From the NCBI RefSeq assembly GCF_001274725.1, contig NZ_LGUF01000007.1:4450916-4514915 (forward strand): a stretch of DNA of 64,000 nucleotides, written 5' to 3'. This DNA is from Sporosarcina globispora (GTDB taxonomy: Bacteria; Bacillota; Bacilli; Bacillales; Cytobacillaceae). The first letter of the stretch is position 1. The number at the start of each line of letters is the position of its first letter. The position numbers and the translations under genes were made by a program. The notes below the pieces were generated by a model. It did no database searches. It was given only the letters and a program-made list of their open reading frames with translations, and was not told the DNA's origin. Shown here piece by piece: positions 29,580 through 38,940 of the stretch.

Positions 29580-30356
29580 CTATATTAATTGGAGTTCCTT
29601 TAATCCCTTCCAGATTCCTTCATTGTCTACTCCGGCGGTTATACGGTCTGCGGCCTTTTTAACAACTTCTTCCGCATTGCCCATTGCTACACCCGTTCCG
29701 ACAGCATTCAGCATTTCGATATCATTTAAGCCATCTCCAAATGCATAAACATCCTTCAAATCAAACCCAAGTCTTTTTATCATTTGCTTTATCCCTTCAG
29801 CTTTGGACCCGCCTGCTGGCAAAACATCCACAGAATATGGATGCCATCTGATAAATCCAAAATCAGGATATAAAGAAGCTGAAATATATTTCTCCTCATC
29901 CTTTTCCTCGCAAAACAGCAGTGATTGATATAATTCCCTGCCGCTGTAAAACTCTTGATCTTCCTCAGGATGCGGGAATTTTAAGCTACTCATGCTTTCC
30001 ACAATATATTTATGATGGTGTACCGATGATTTCATTGTTTTTTCATTCATAAATACCAATGGATGCCCATTAGACTGTGCATGGCGGTATAGCTTTTCAA
30101 TTTCAGATGTTTTAAGAGGATTGCGGTATATGGCTTCATTTTCGAATACAACATATTGGCCATTAAAGCTGACAAAAGAATCAATATCAAGCTCACTGCG
30201 CAAGTTCTCAAACATGAAAGGCGCCCTGCCGGTAGCAATAGCCACGAAAGTCCCGTTCTTTTTCAGTTTGTCAATGGCCTCTCTCGTACTGTCCGGCAAG
30301 TTTTTATCATGATCCAATAAGGTGCCATCTATATCAAAAAAAACAATTTTTTTCAT
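29580..30356 (-). CDS. ykrA: Cof-type HAD phosphatase (YkrA)
   Basis: 258-residue haloacid dehalogenase-like hydrolase, Cof subfamily. DIDGTLL at residue 8 supplies the nucleophile Asp; VAIATGRAPF holds motif II; a C2 cap domain fills about 85-185; and GDGLNDIEML near 207 is motif IV. Such enzymes dephosphorylate sugar phosphates or flavin-type metabolites; the substrate is unknown. It lies next to def, the B. subtilis order. Confidence 0.92.
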   Translation of the reverse strand: MKKIVFFDIDGTLLDHDKNLPDSTREAIDKLKKNGTFVAIATGRAPFMFENLRSELDIDSFVSFNGQYVVFENEAIYRNPLKTSEIEKLYRHAQSNGHPLVFMNEKTMKSSVHHHKYIVESMSSLKFPHPEEDQEFYSGRELYQSLLFCEEKDEEKYISASLYPDFGFIRWHPYSVDVLPAGGSKAEGIKQMIKRLGFDLKDVYAFGDGLNDIEMLNAVGTGVAMGNAEEVVKKAADRITAGVDNEGIWKGLKELQLI

Positions 30357-30824
30357 TTTAAGATAAACTTCCTTTCAAACGTTATTTTTACATTCGAGCC
30401 TCTGTTTTTAGTCAGGAACATTTCCCTATTTGTACAGTTATGCATAAGCATTTGCATATTACACTCAGTCAATGGCCGACTGGCTGCTATTTTTGTGATT
30501 TATCGTAATAAAACACTAAACCCATAAAGTAAAAAAGTCAATTTCCATGCTGTAAACAGATATGTTTTTCCATTTTTACCCACGAGAGATTTAACTATTT
30601 TACCATATAATATAAATAAAATAAGCGGAAGCGCTTTGCACACGTATGCCCCCGAGTCCCCAGGAGCCGCAGCAAGTCAAGCTAGTGACCTCGAGTGGCA
30701 GGCGCTGGAGCTAGACAGTTATTAAAAAGAGACCTCATTATTTGCAAAAATCTGTTTAAAACGTACCTGCCGCCTTTACTTTGGACAAGGATCGTTTAAA
30801 ATAGAAGTAAGGAGATGATCCACT
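30357..30824. other. Spacer between ykrA and the 23-residue gene
   Basis: 468 bases. It contains one dispersed repeat (30622-30722) and no other recognised feature. The last 40 bases carry a weak -35/-10 pair (TTTACT, 16 bases, TAAAAT) in front of the small gene. Confidence 0.5.
30622..30722. repeat. Dispersed GC-rich Bacillus-type repeat
   Basis: About 100 bases, far GC-richer than the flanks. It begins TAAGCGGAAGCGC and ends GGCGCTGGAGCTAGACAG, end sequences I recall from noncoding repeats scattered over many Bacillus genomes. GCGGAAGCGC and GGCGCTGGAG can pair in part. Copy number cannot be seen from one window. Confidence 0.55.
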
Positions 30825-30896
30825 ATGTTAAAGAAGCTGAGAAAGAAGCTCTTAAAACAGTGGAATGAAATGCTTCGAAAAAAATCTATTGCCTGA
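30825..30896 (+). CDS. Putative 23-residue cationic amphipathic peptide
   Basis: Open frame ATG to TGA preceded by AAGGAG at a 10-base distance and followed eight bases later by a strong terminator, so it looks like an independent expressed unit. The peptide starts MLKKLRKKLLKQWNEML and ends RKKSIA. Leucines at 2, 5, 9, 10 and 17 plus W13 and M16 form one face; nine Lys/Arg against one Glu give a charge near +8. No family recognised. It could be a membrane-active or toxin-like peptide, an RNA-binding mini-protein, or a leader; none is shown. Confidence 0.55.
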   Translation: MLKKLRKKLLKQWNEMLRKKSIA

Positions 30897-30903
30897 CAAA
30901 TTT

Positions 30904-30929
30904 GAGCCCTTCAAACTTGCGAAGGGCTC
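30904..30929 (+). terminator. Terminator after the 23-residue gene
   Basis: GAGCCCTTC (30904-30912) pairs perfectly with GAAGGGCTC (30921-30929), followed by CTTCCTTATT. Confidence 0.85.
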
Positions 30930-31026
30930 CTTCCTTATTGTAAATTGGTTATCAGTATACTTTTTTACATAGATTCGGGAGCGTAATTGCACTGAGAAGA
31001 ATTTATTATTCGTACCGGCAGGAAAA

Positions 31027-31043
31027 AACATGTAATACATGTT
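31027..31043. promoter_or_regulatory. 17-bp palindrome upstream of rpoY-rnjA
   Basis: AACATGTAATACATGTT, two perfect 8-base arms around one base, 53 bases before rpoY and followed by an A/T-rich TATATT stretch that could be a -10. An operator for the rpoY-rnjA operon is possible; no regulator is named. Confidence 0.4.
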
Positions 31044-31095
31044 ATTATTTTATATATTAGATAAAAGTTTTTTATCGGATTAAGGAGAGATAGAG

Positions 31096-31308
31096 ATGAT
31101 CTACAAGGTATATTATCAGGACTCAAAGACAGAGGTACCGGTTAGAGAAAAAACAAAAACGATTTTTGTGGAAGGCGAATCTGAAAGAGACGTTCGCAAA
31201 AAACTGGCTGACCGCAATTATAATATTGAATTTGTAACAGCTGTCCAAGAGGAATTCCTGGAATATGAAAAACAAAGTGAAGATTTTAAAGTATTGGAGA
31301 TTGAGTAA
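31096..31308 (+). CDS. rpoY: RNA polymerase epsilon subunit
   Basis: 70-residue small subunit of Firmicutes RNA polymerase (YkzG). Recognised by [20 protein letters not shown] at the start and the [18 protein letters not shown] segment. It is encoded immediately before rnjA in Bacillus, here with a three-base gap. It has been proposed to protect from phage or to tune polymerase. ATG 31096 follows AAGGAGAG. Confidence 0.95.
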   Translation: MIYKVYYQDSKTEVPVREKTKTIFVEGESERDVRKKLADRNYNIEFVTAVQEEFLEYEKQSEDFKVLEIE

Positions 31309-31311
31309 TTT

Positions 31312-32979
31312 ATGAAATTTGTTAAAAATGATCAAACAGCCGTTTTCGCCCTGGGCGGACTCGGAGAAATCGGAAAAAACACGTACGCAGTGCAATTCCA
31401 GGATGAAATTATCCTGATTGACGCTGGAATTAAGTTCCCTGAAGACGAACTGCTCGGAATCGATTATGTTATTCCAGATTACACTTACTTAGTGAAAAAT
31501 GAAGATAAGATAAAAGGATTATTTATCACACATGGACATGAAGACCATATTGGAGGTATTCCATACCTTCTAAGAGAAATTAACATCCCGGTTTACGGCG
31601 GAAAGCTGGCTCTTGGACTTTTGAGAAATAAACTTGAAGAACACGGACTGTTAAGACAAACTACTCTTCATGAAATCAAGGAAGACGATATCATTAAATT
31701 CAGAAAAACTTCGGTGACTTTTTTCAGAACAACTCATAGTATTCCTGATTCATATGGAATCGTTGTTAAAACGCCGCCAGGACAAGTTGTTCATACTGGT
31801 GACTTCAAATTCGACTTTACCCCTGTAGGGGAGCCGGCTAACTTGACAAAAATGGCTGAAATCGGAAAGGAAGGCGTCCTTTGCCTGCTTTCTGATAGCA
31901 CAAACAGTGAAATACCAGAATTCACCATGTCCGAACGCCGAGTTGGCGACAGCATTCATGACATCTTCCGAAAGGTTGAAGGAAGGATAATCTTTGCCAC
32001 CTTCGCTTCTAATATCCACCGTCTTCAGCAGGTGACTGAAGCGGCAGTTGCGAATGGCAGAAAAATTGCTGTTTTTGGAAGAAGCATGGAAGCAGCCATA
32101 AATATCGGACAGGAATTGGGTTATATTCAAGCACCAAAGGATACTTTTATTGATGCACATCAAATTAACAGACTTCCAGCCTATCAGGTGACTATCCTCT
32201 GTACAGGAAGCCAGGGTGAGCCAATGGCGGCCCTATCAAGGATTGCAAACGGAACGCATCGCCAGATCCAAATCAATCCCGGCGACACAGTTGTATTCTC
32301 TTCTTCACCTATTCCTGGGAACACAATTAGTGTCAGCAGAACTATTGACAGACTTTCCAGAGCTGGCGCAGAAGTCATTTATGGCAAATTAAGCGATATT
32401 CATACATCCGGTCATGGCGGCCAGGAAGAACAAAAACTTATGCTGCGTTTAATTAAGCCAAGATTCTTCATGCCGATTCATGGTGAATACAGAATGCAGA
32501 AAATGCATGCCAAATTAGCTGTGGATTGTGGTGTGGATGAAGAAAACTGCTTTATCATGGATAATGGTGAAGTCCTGGCACTCAGCGAAGATTCTGCTCA
32601 GGTAGCTGGAAAAATCCCATCTGGTTCTGTTTATATTGATGGAAGCGGAATCGGTGATATCGGAAATATTGTATTAAGAGACCGCCGTATTCTTTCTGAA
32701 GAAGGTTTAGTGGTTGTTGTAGTCAGCATCAATATGAAGGATTTCAAAATAGCAGCAGGACCTGACTTAATTTCCCGCGGATTCGTCTACATGAGGGAAT
32801 CCGGAGATTTAATCAATGATGCACAGGCTCTCATTACAAAGCATTTAAGCAAGGTTATGGAACGGAGAACAACACAATGGTCAGAAATTAAGAATGAAAT
32901 CACTGACACACTTGCACCATTCCTATATGAAAAAACAAAGCGCCGTCCAATGATTTTACCAATTATTATGGAAGTTTAA
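31312..32979 (+). CDS. rnjA: Ribonuclease J1
   Basis: 555-residue metallo-beta-lactamase/beta-CASP ribonuclease with 5'-3' exonuclease and endonuclease activity, central to mRNA decay and 16S maturation. HGHEDHIGG at residue 74 supplies zinc ligands; the beta-CASP region includes [11 protein letters not shown] and [16 protein letters not shown]; the later [10 protein letters not shown] and PIHGEYR motifs complete the active site. Partner of RNase J2/Y elsewhere. Co-transcribed with rpoY; ends at a strong terminator. Confidence 0.97.
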   Translation: MKFVKNDQTAVFALGGLGEIGKNTYAVQFQDEIILIDAGIKFPEDELLGIDYVIPDYTYLVKNEDKIKGLFITHGHEDHIGGIPYLLREINIPVYGGKLALGLLRNKLEEHGLLRQTTLHEIKEDDIIKFRKTSVTFFRTTHSIPDSYGIVVKTPPGQVVHTGDFKFDFTPVGEPANLTKMAEIGKEGVLCLLSDSTNSEIPEFTMSERRVGDSIHDIFRKVEGRIIFATFASNIHRLQQVTEAAVANGRKIAVFGRSMEAAINIGQELGYIQAPKDTFIDAHQINRLPAYQVTILCTGSQGEPMAALSRIANGTHRQIQINPGDTVVFSSSPIPGNTISVSRTIDRLSRAGAEVIYGKLSDIHTSGHGGQEEQKLMLRLIKPRFFMPIHGEYRMQKMHAKLAVDCGVDEENCFIMDNGEVLALSEDSAQVAGKIPSGSVYIDGSGIGDIGNIVLRDRRILSEEGLVVVVVSINMKDFKIAAGPDLISRGFVYMRESGDLINDAQALITKHLSKVMERRTTQWSEIKNEITDTLAPFLYEKTKRRPMILPIIMEV

Positions 32980-33011
32980 TAAAATCTCCGGCAGGCGTGG
33001 AACTATAATGT

Positions 33012-33064
33012 AACTTTAAAAAGGCTGTATCACTCTCTTGAGAGGATACAGCCTTTTTAAAGTT
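33012..33064. terminator. Bidirectional terminator between rnjA and ktrC
   Basis: Twenty-base arms (33012-33031 and 33045-33064) around a loop, core AAGGCTGTATC/GATACAGCCTT. It overlaps the ktrC stop codon. Confidence 0.92.
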
Positions 33065-33722
33065 AAGACATTACTTTCTTTTCAAAACGGTTGATATCTA
33101 CGTCTGCTCCGATAACAATCAGGATATCATTAAATTGTATCTTTTCATTAGCCTGCGGAGATACGATTATTTCATTTTCTCTTTTGATTGCAACTATGTT
33201 GATTCCGTACTTAGCTCGGATATCGAGGTCAATAATGCTATGGCCAGAAAGTTTTTCATTGGCGACAATTTCTACTATGCTATGCTCGTCGGATAGTTCC
33301 AGATAATCCAGCACGTTATTTGAAACAATGCTATGGGCAATCCTTCTCCCCATATCCCTTTCAGGATGAACAACATGGTCTGCTCCGATTTTCCTCAATA
33401 CCTTTGCATGATAATCATTTGTAGCTTTAACCGTAATCTTTTTAACTCCTACCTCTTTTAAAATTAAAGTTGTCAGGATAGAGGCTTGGATATTATCTCC
33501 AATAGCCACAATTACATGGTCAAAATTCCGTATTCCCAAACTTTTGATAACAGATTCATCCGTTGTATCGCCAACTACTGCGTGTGAAGCGATTCTCGCA
33601 AATTCGTTCACCCGATCTTCATTTACATCAATCGCCATTACTTCCATGCCTTCTTCAGCCAGTGCATGGCAGATGCTTCCTCCAAAACGTCCAAGTCCGA
33701 TAACAGCAAATTCTTTCTTCAT
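33063..33722 (-). CDS. ktrC: KtrC-type potassium channel gating protein
   Basis: 219-residue RCK protein: an N-terminal Rossmann domain with GLGRFGG (residue 8) and VGDTTDE (about 60), then a C-terminal TrkA-C domain (about 140-219, ISHSIVSNNV onward, ending VIGADVDI). It gates a KtrD-like K+ uptake channel and binds ADP/ATP, and in B. subtilis c-di-AMP through TrkA-C. The ATG at 33722 has GGGGGAAG; the longer start at 33767 lies upstream of the ribosome site. No KtrD gene is in the window. Confidence 0.92.
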   Translation of the reverse strand: MKKEFAVIGLGRFGGSICHALAEEGMEVMAIDVNEDRVNEFARIASHAVVGDTTDESVIKSLGIRNFDHVIVAIGDNIQASILTTLILKEVGVKKITVKATNDYHAKVLRKIGADHVVHPERDMGRRIAHSIVSNNVLDYLELSDEHSIVEIVANEKLSGHSIIDLDIRAKYGINIVAIKRENEIIVSPQANEKIQFNDILIVIGADVDINRFEKKVMS

Positions 33723-33810
33723 CCTATCTTCCCCCAGCACAGTTAGCAATATAGACAATAATACCATATTAGCACAGAGAAAAGTATAGCCATAGGATGT
33801 TCCTTCCTGA

Positions 33811-33844
33811 CAAAATAAAACCTCCGCTCGGAGGTTTTATTTTG
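33811..33844 (-). terminator. Terminator after yknV
   Basis: Perfect 15-bp stem (CAAAATAAAACCTCC with GGAGGTTTTATTTTG) with a four-base loop between ktrC's promoter region and the ABC operon end. Confidence 0.92.
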
Positions 33845-33849
33845 TTCAT

Positions 33850-35667
33850 TCAGATTGCTTCGAGCATATTGAATTGCGCTTTTACCAGATGGTAGTATTC
33901 GCCTTTTGCATTCATTAATTCTTCATGATTTCCTTGTTCTAATATATTTCCATGATCCATCACAAAGATTTGTTCGGATTCACGGATCGTGGAAAGCCTA
34001 TGGGCGATAATAATGGCTGTTCTCCCCTGCAGCAGTGTCTTTAAAGCCTGCTGGATCTTCACCTCAGTCTCTGTGTCAATACTGGCAGTAGCTTCATCAA
34101 GAATTAGAATACGAGGATCTGCAAGCAAAGCACGGGCAAAAGATAGAAGCTGCCTCTCTCCAACTGAAAGAATATTTCCCCTTTCTTCTACTTCAGTCTC
34201 ATATCCATTTGGAAGTTTATCAATAAATTCATGCGCACCAACGGCTTTGGCTGCTTTCATCACTTCTTCATCAGCTGCGTCAGGCCTTCCAAAACGGATG
34301 TTATCAAAGATTGTTCCAGAAAATATGAAGGTATCCTGCAGCACCACACTGATTTGCTGGCGCAGACTTGATAAAGATACATCCTTTAAGTCATAGCCAT
34401 CTATCTTTACAGAACCTGCCGAGGGATCATAAAAACGGCTGATTAAATTCGCTATTGTAGTTTTGCCAGAACCAGTATGTCCGACGAGAGCTGCAGTTTG
34501 CCCTGCTTTTATCTCAAGGCAAACACCATTTAAAGCTGTTCGTTTTTTGTCATAAGAAAATGTGACATCCTCAAATTCAATCTGCCCTTTTATCTCCTGC
34601 AAACAAACTGCATTGTTCCTTTCTGATACGATTGGTTTCTCATCAAGAAATTCAAAGATTCTTTCAGATGAAGCCATACCCATGAGCAGCTGGTTATAAA
34701 CCATTCCAAGCCGGGAAATAGGCTCCCAGAACATCCCTAAATAAAACGCAAAAGAAACAAAAACGCCGATCGAGATGGACCCAGTCTGAATCAGATTGGC
34801 CCCAAACCAAATCAGAACAGCGGTACCAAAGGCATTAGTCAATTCAACGAGCGGCCTGAACATTGCATTTTTCTTAGATGCAATTCTCCAGCTTTCAAAG
34901 TTCTCTGTGTTCACACCATCAAAAAATTCCATATTTTCTTTTTCCTGTGTAAAAGACTGCGTAACCCTTATCCCCTGTATGCTTTCATTTAAATGGGAAT
35001 TCAATTTGGATTGTTTCAATCGTACAGTTTGCCACGACCTTCGGATATTTCTCCTCAAAGAGGTGGAAATAAAAAACATGATAGGCAGGATGACCATTAT
35101 TGCCAGAGTCAGTTCAGGGCTTAGGGTAAATAATATAATAAAAATCCCTGCCAGCATGATCAAATCCATCAGCAGATTTATGACTCCATTGGTAAACAGC
35201 TCCTGCAGCGAGTTTATATCATTCATGATCCTTACCAATATCGAGCCTGCTGACCGCTGATCAAAAAAACGGTGAGAAAGCGTCTGAACGTGTGTAAATA
35301 AATGTTTCCGCAGATCATAAATAATACTTTGACCAAGCATATTCATCCATTTAATTCGGAAATAGTTTGCACCGTATGAAATAGTGTAGAGTACTGCAAT
35401 CACTGAAACCAGAATGGCAAGGAGCTGGCCGTCCTTTTCAATCAAAGCTTTATCTAAAGTATACACACCGATTAAGATAGGAATTATCAGCCTGACTGCT
35501 GTATTTATTAATACCATTATGATTGAGAGCGGAAGCAATTTTTTTCTGTATGGCTTCATATAGCTGAATAAGCGCAGCATTTGCTTCCAGTTAAATGGCT
35601 TCTCAATGACTTCGTCGGCAGAGTATTGAAATCTATTTAACACATTTTCATTTTTTGTTTTTTTCAA
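33850..35667 (-). CDS. yknV: ABC exporter half-transporter 2 (YknV-like)
   Basis: 605 residues: membrane domain with six segments (about 40-330) and an ATPase domain from about 355. Walker A GHTGSGKT, Q-loop VVLQDTFIF, ABC signature LSVGERQ (in place of the canonical LSGGQ), Walker B ILILDEATA and an H-loop HRLS. The modified signature is typical of one member of a heterodimeric exporter. It starts 11 bases after yknU and shares its transcript. YknUV of B. subtilis exports the cannibalism peptide SDP-related substrates in that species; the substrate here is unknown. Confidence 0.88.
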   Translation of the reverse strand: MKKTKNENVLNRFQYSADEVIEKPFNWKQMLRLFSYMKPYRKKLLPLSIIMVLINTAVRLIIPILIGVYTLDKALIEKDGQLLAILVSVIAVLYTISYGANYFRIKWMNMLGQSIIYDLRKHLFTHVQTLSHRFFDQRSAGSILVRIMNDINSLQELFTNGVINLLMDLIMLAGIFIILFTLSPELTLAIMVILPIMFFISTSLRRNIRRSWQTVRLKQSKLNSHLNESIQGIRVTQSFTQEKENMEFFDGVNTENFESWRIASKKNAMFRPLVELTNAFGTAVLIWFGANLIQTGSISIGVFVSFAFYLGMFWEPISRLGMVYNQLLMGMASSERIFEFLDEKPIVSERNNAVCLQEIKGQIEFEDVTFSYDKKRTALNGVCLEIKAGQTAALVGHTGSGKTTIANLISRFYDPSAGSVKIDGYDLKDVSLSSLRQQISVVLQDTFIFSGTIFDNIRFGRPDAADEEVMKAAKAVGAHEFIDKLPNGYETEVEERGNILSVGERQLLSFARALLADPRILILDEATASIDTETEVKIQQALKTLLQGRTAIIIAHRLSTIRESEQIFVMDHGNILEQGNHEELMNAKGEYYHLVKAQFNMLEAI

Positions 35668-35678
35668 ATGGGCACCTC

Positions 35679-37433
35679 CTAGCCTGCATTTGATTGGAGA
35701 ACCTTATCGCGGTCCTGATATTGAATATCATAAATTCGCTGATAAGGGCCATTATTCTTGAGAAGTTTTTCATGTGTCCCGCGTTCAGCTACTCTCCCGT
35801 TCTCTAATACAATTATTTCGTCTGCATGCTTTAGCGAAGAAATCCGGTGAGCAATGATAAATGTAGTTCGATCAGCCATTACTTCCTTCATGGCTTTTTG
35901 GATTTTGAATTCTGTTTCCATATCCACAGCACTAGTCGCATCATCCAAAATTAAAATGCTGGGATCTGCACAAATGGCCCTTGCAATCGCAATCCTTTGC
36001 TTCTGACCGCCTGAAAGCCCCATGCCCCTTTCGCCAAGAACGGTATCATATTTTTCAGGAAGCTCCATGATAAATTCATGTGCCTCCGCACGCTTGGCAG
36101 CTTCAACGATTTCGTCCATAGTAGAATCCGGTTTTCCAAATGCGATATTCGCTTTAATGGATGAAGAAAATAAGAAAGATTCCTGAAGAACAAAACCGAT
36201 ATTTCTTCTCAGGGACTTGAGAGAGTAATCCTGCACATTTACGCCATCAATAAGCACATTGCCCGCAACAGGCTCATAAAATCTTGTCATAAGCTGTGTC
36301 AGGCTCGTTTTGCCTGATCCCGTCGAGCCAATTAAGCCAATGACCTTTCCTTGTTCGGCATGAAAAGTTATATTTGATAGTGCCTCATTATCATCCTTGG
36401 AGTATTTCAGAGTCACATCGCGGAATTCCACCTCACCATCTAAGCGTTCTGGTGTGACACAGAATTCTTTGTCTTCAATCTCATTCTCTGCCTCAAGGAT
36501 CTCGATGAGCCGCTCTCCGGAAGCTTTTGACTGAGAAAATAGATTAACGATGAAGCCAAGGTTCATAATTGGCCACATAATATACCATACAAGGCTATAA
36601 AATGCGACAAGTTCACCGGGCTTCAGACTGCCACTCATAACAAGATAACCTCCGTAAGAAAGGAGCAATACCACACTTAAATTGCCCAGAAACTCCATTA
36701 ACGGAAAATACTTAGCCCAAATATCCGATGTAAAGATATATTTATCTTTATAGTCACTGTTTGAGTCATTGAATTTATTAATCTCAAAATCTTCCCGTGA
36801 TAATGACTTCACTGTATTAATTCCGCTTATATTCTCCTGGACTTTGGTATTCAGGCGCCCAAATGATTTGCGGATGCTCCGGAATGCCGGGTGCACAGCT
36901 TTATCAAATTTAAAGGTGACTACCGCCAGGAAAGGCAGAGTAATAAGGGTTACAATCGCCAGCGGAATAGAATAATAAAACATGACTGATATACTGATGA
37001 GGATCAGTAAAACAAAACGAATGAGTTCTGAAAATCCGAATGAAAGGAAAAAACGAAACCCTTCAACATCTGCTGTAAGACGGGACATTAAATCGCCTGT
37101 TTTTGCATTGTCATAATATCTGAACGACAAAAACTGCAGCTTTTCATAAAGAACATTTCTAAGTTTATAGACAGATGTAATCCCAAATAAATCACCGGTG
37201 TATTGATGGATATAGGTAGCTGCACCTTTGACCGCCATTATGGCAATGAAACCTAAAGCCAAATACGGTATCCACCCATAATTCCCCCCAATGACAACCT
37301 CATCAATTGTCAGCTGCAGAATCATTGGATACACAACCGTTATCGCTGTCACAATAAACAGAAAGAATATGGACCAGATAAAGAAATGTTTAAATGGCCA
37401 ATAATATTGCTTTAACTTTTTAAATGTTTCCAT
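35679..37433 (-). CDS. yknU: ABC exporter half-transporter 1 (YknU-like)
   Basis: 584 residues with the usual type IV exporter layout. Walker A GSTGSGKT near residue 373, Q-loop FVLQESFLF, a canonical signature LSGGQKQR, Walker B ILILDDATSAVD (Asp replaces the catalytic Glu) and HRISSL. The Walker B Glu-to-Asp change marks this half as the degenerate site. The start at 37433 lies seven bases after AAGGAGG; the longer frame to 37568 has no ribosome site. First gene of the pair. Confidence 0.9.
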   Translation of the reverse strand: METFKKLKQYYWPFKHFFIWSIFFLFIVTAITVVYPMILQLTIDEVVIGGNYGWIPYLALGFIAIMAVKGAATYIHQYTGDLFGITSVYKLRNVLYEKLQFLSFRYYDNAKTGDLMSRLTADVEGFRFFLSFGFSELIRFVLLILISISVMFYYSIPLAIVTLITLPFLAVVTFKFDKAVHPAFRSIRKSFGRLNTKVQENISGINTVKSLSREDFEINKFNDSNSDYKDKYIFTSDIWAKYFPLMEFLGNLSVVLLLSYGGYLVMSGSLKPGELVAFYSLVWYIMWPIMNLGFIVNLFSQSKASGERLIEILEAENEIEDKEFCVTPERLDGEVEFRDVTLKYSKDDNEALSNITFHAEQGKVIGLIGSTGSGKTSLTQLMTRFYEPVAGNVLIDGVNVQDYSLKSLRRNIGFVLQESFLFSSSIKANIAFGKPDSTMDEIVEAAKRAEAHEFIMELPEKYDTVLGERGMGLSGGQKQRIAIARAICADPSILILDDATSAVDMETEFKIQKAMKEVMADRTTFIIAHRISSLKHADEIIVLENGRVAERGTHEKLLKNNGPYQRIYDIQYQDRDKVLQSNAG

Positions 37434-37701
37434 CTTCATTCCTCCTTCAATTTGCGGAAAAATTAGAAAAGTTAGAACGTAATAATAAATATATCGAGTT
37501 TCGAAGTATTTTTCCACCCCTTTTTGTTTGATTTTTCCACTTTTTTTGAAATCTGCTTTTATACCCATGGCCCTTAAAAATAGATTTATATTATAGAAGA
37601 AGCAAAGGGATTAATAGGATAAGGCTAAAGCTAACCGTTTGCATATTAGATAAAGGTGCGTTAAAATGATGACTTTAATCAAACTGAAAGGAAGTGCTAA
37701 A

Positions 37702-38562
37702 GTGGAAAATCTAAATTTATCGCAAATAAATTGGGAAGCCCTGCTGATTGATGCGGGACTTATTCTATTAAAGCTTGCAGCTATCTATTTTGCTTTTTTA
37801 ATCGTTAAGTCTGCAGGAAACAAAATCATACATAAAAGCTTTGAGGGAATAGGCAAGAAGGAAAGGATTTCTCCTGGCAGATCGAAAACTCTGCAAAGTC
37901 TTGCCAAAAATATATTCTCCTACGTACTGATTTTTATTTTTGCCGTCACGGTCCTGCAAATATTTGGAATAAAAGCAACTGCCATTCTTGCTGGTGCCGG
38001 GGTAGTCGGATTAGCGGTCGGCTTCGGAGCTCAGGGCCTTGTCAGCGATGTAGTAACTGGATTCTTTATATTATTGGAAAGGCAAATTGATGTCGGGGAT
38101 TATGTTACAACTGGAAGCTATTCAGGAATAGTGGAGCAAATTGGATTAAAAACCACACAAATCCGCGGTTTTGACGGAACGCTGCATTATATTCCAAACC
38201 GGGAAATTACCAGTCTGAGCAATCATTCCCGCGGAAATATGCGTGCCCTGGTTGATATTGGGATCTCCTATGATGACAATATTGATGAAGCTATCACAGT
38301 TCTTCAAGAAGCTTGCTACAAGATCGCTGAAGAAAACCAGGCGATTGTTGAAGGACCTAATGTCATTGGCGTACAAACATTAGGCTCATCGGATGTCGTA
38401 TTAAGAATTATTGCCAAGACAGAAAACATGGAACAGTGGGCTGTCGAACGGCAGCTAAGAAAAGCGCTTAAGGAAGCCTTGGAAGCTAATGGAATCGAAA
38501 TTCCATTCCCACATCAAGTGCTTATACAAAAACAGGCAGGACCAGAAAGTGCTGCCGGATAA
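37702..38562 (+). CDS. mscS: MscS-family mechanosensitive channel (YkuT)
   Basis: 286 residues. GTG start at 37702 after AAAGGAAG; the upstream ATG at 37666 is less likely. Hydrophobic segments (about 20-40, 68-90, 95-120) precede the pore helix GLAVGFGAQGLVSDVVTGFF, then the beta domain with VEQIGLKTTQIRGFDGTLHYIPN and a C-terminal alpha/beta domain. Opens on membrane tension to release solutes after osmotic downshift. Position next to the dap genes matches ykuT. Confidence 0.93.
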   Translation: MENLNLSQINWEALLIDAGLILLKLAAIYFAFLIVKSAGNKIIHKSFEGIGKKERISPGRSKTLQSLAKNIFSYVLIFIFAVTVLQIFGIKATAILAGAGVVGLAVGFGAQGLVSDVVTGFFILLERQIDVGDYVTTGSYSGIVEQIGLKTTQIRGFDGTLHYIPNREITSLSNHSRGNMRALVDIGISYDDNIDEAITVLQEACYKIAEENQAIVEGPNVIGVQTLGSSDVVLRIIAKTENMEQWAVERQLRKALKEALEANGIEIPFPHQVLIQKQAGPESAAG

Positions 38563-38940
38563 TACTGTATACAAAAAGCTGGTTTCACAGGTCTTGTAAA
38601 AAAGATCTGCGAAATCAGCTTTAATAACACTTCCGATTTATGGATATACAAGGAGCCCTGCAATAGTAGGTCAATTCTTGGACTCCTTGCCGAAGCGATT
38701 TTGCAGCCTCCTCTTTGGACAGCAGCAGGCTTACTCTTAGACTTCCTGTCCGAACCTGCCTCGTCTTCGGACAGAAGTAAGCTTTTTCTCGGGCTCCCTG
38801 TCCGAATCTGCCTTTCCATTGGACAACAGCAGGTTTTTTCCTCCGCTTACTGTTCAAAGCGGCCCCGCCTTCAAACAACAACAGGAAAAAATTTTAGTAT
38901 TTCCCAATTATCATAAATACTTACATCAGAGGCTGATACT
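38563..38940. other. mscS-dapL intergenic region with tandem repeats
   Basis: 378 bases of convergent spacer. It contains the 52-bp tandem repeat below. A weak AAAGCTG/CAGCTTT pairing (38575-38622) after mscS could be a terminator but has a long loop. Confidence 0.6.
38713..38892. repeat. Imperfect tandem repeat, 52-bp unit, at least three copies
   Basis: Units at 38713-38764, 38765-38816 and 38817-38868, each exactly 52 bases, opening CTTTGGACAGC, CTTCGGACAGA and CATTGGACAAC and each carrying a CTGTCCGAA or CTGTTCAAA element near base 34. A partial fourth begins at 38869, and a degenerate unit precedes the array from about 38660. No spacers of independent sequence are present, so it is not a CRISPR. 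Frames through it repeat but have no ribosome sites. Confidence 0.85.

Noticed and set aside
36000..37433. Frameshift or truncation of the YknU gene
   Set aside because: The gene is full length (584 residues) with all motifs; the apparent long N-terminus was an upstream extension without a ribosome site.
38514..38881. Two minus-strand frames of 86 and 101 codons across the tandem repeat
   Set aside because: They arise because the 52-bp unit is not a multiple of three but avoids stops in some frames; no ribosome site, biased Lys/Ser/Cys composition and overlap with mscS.
38713..38892. Possible CRISPR array
   Set aside because: Units are contiguous and diverged with no unique spacers and no cas genes nearby.
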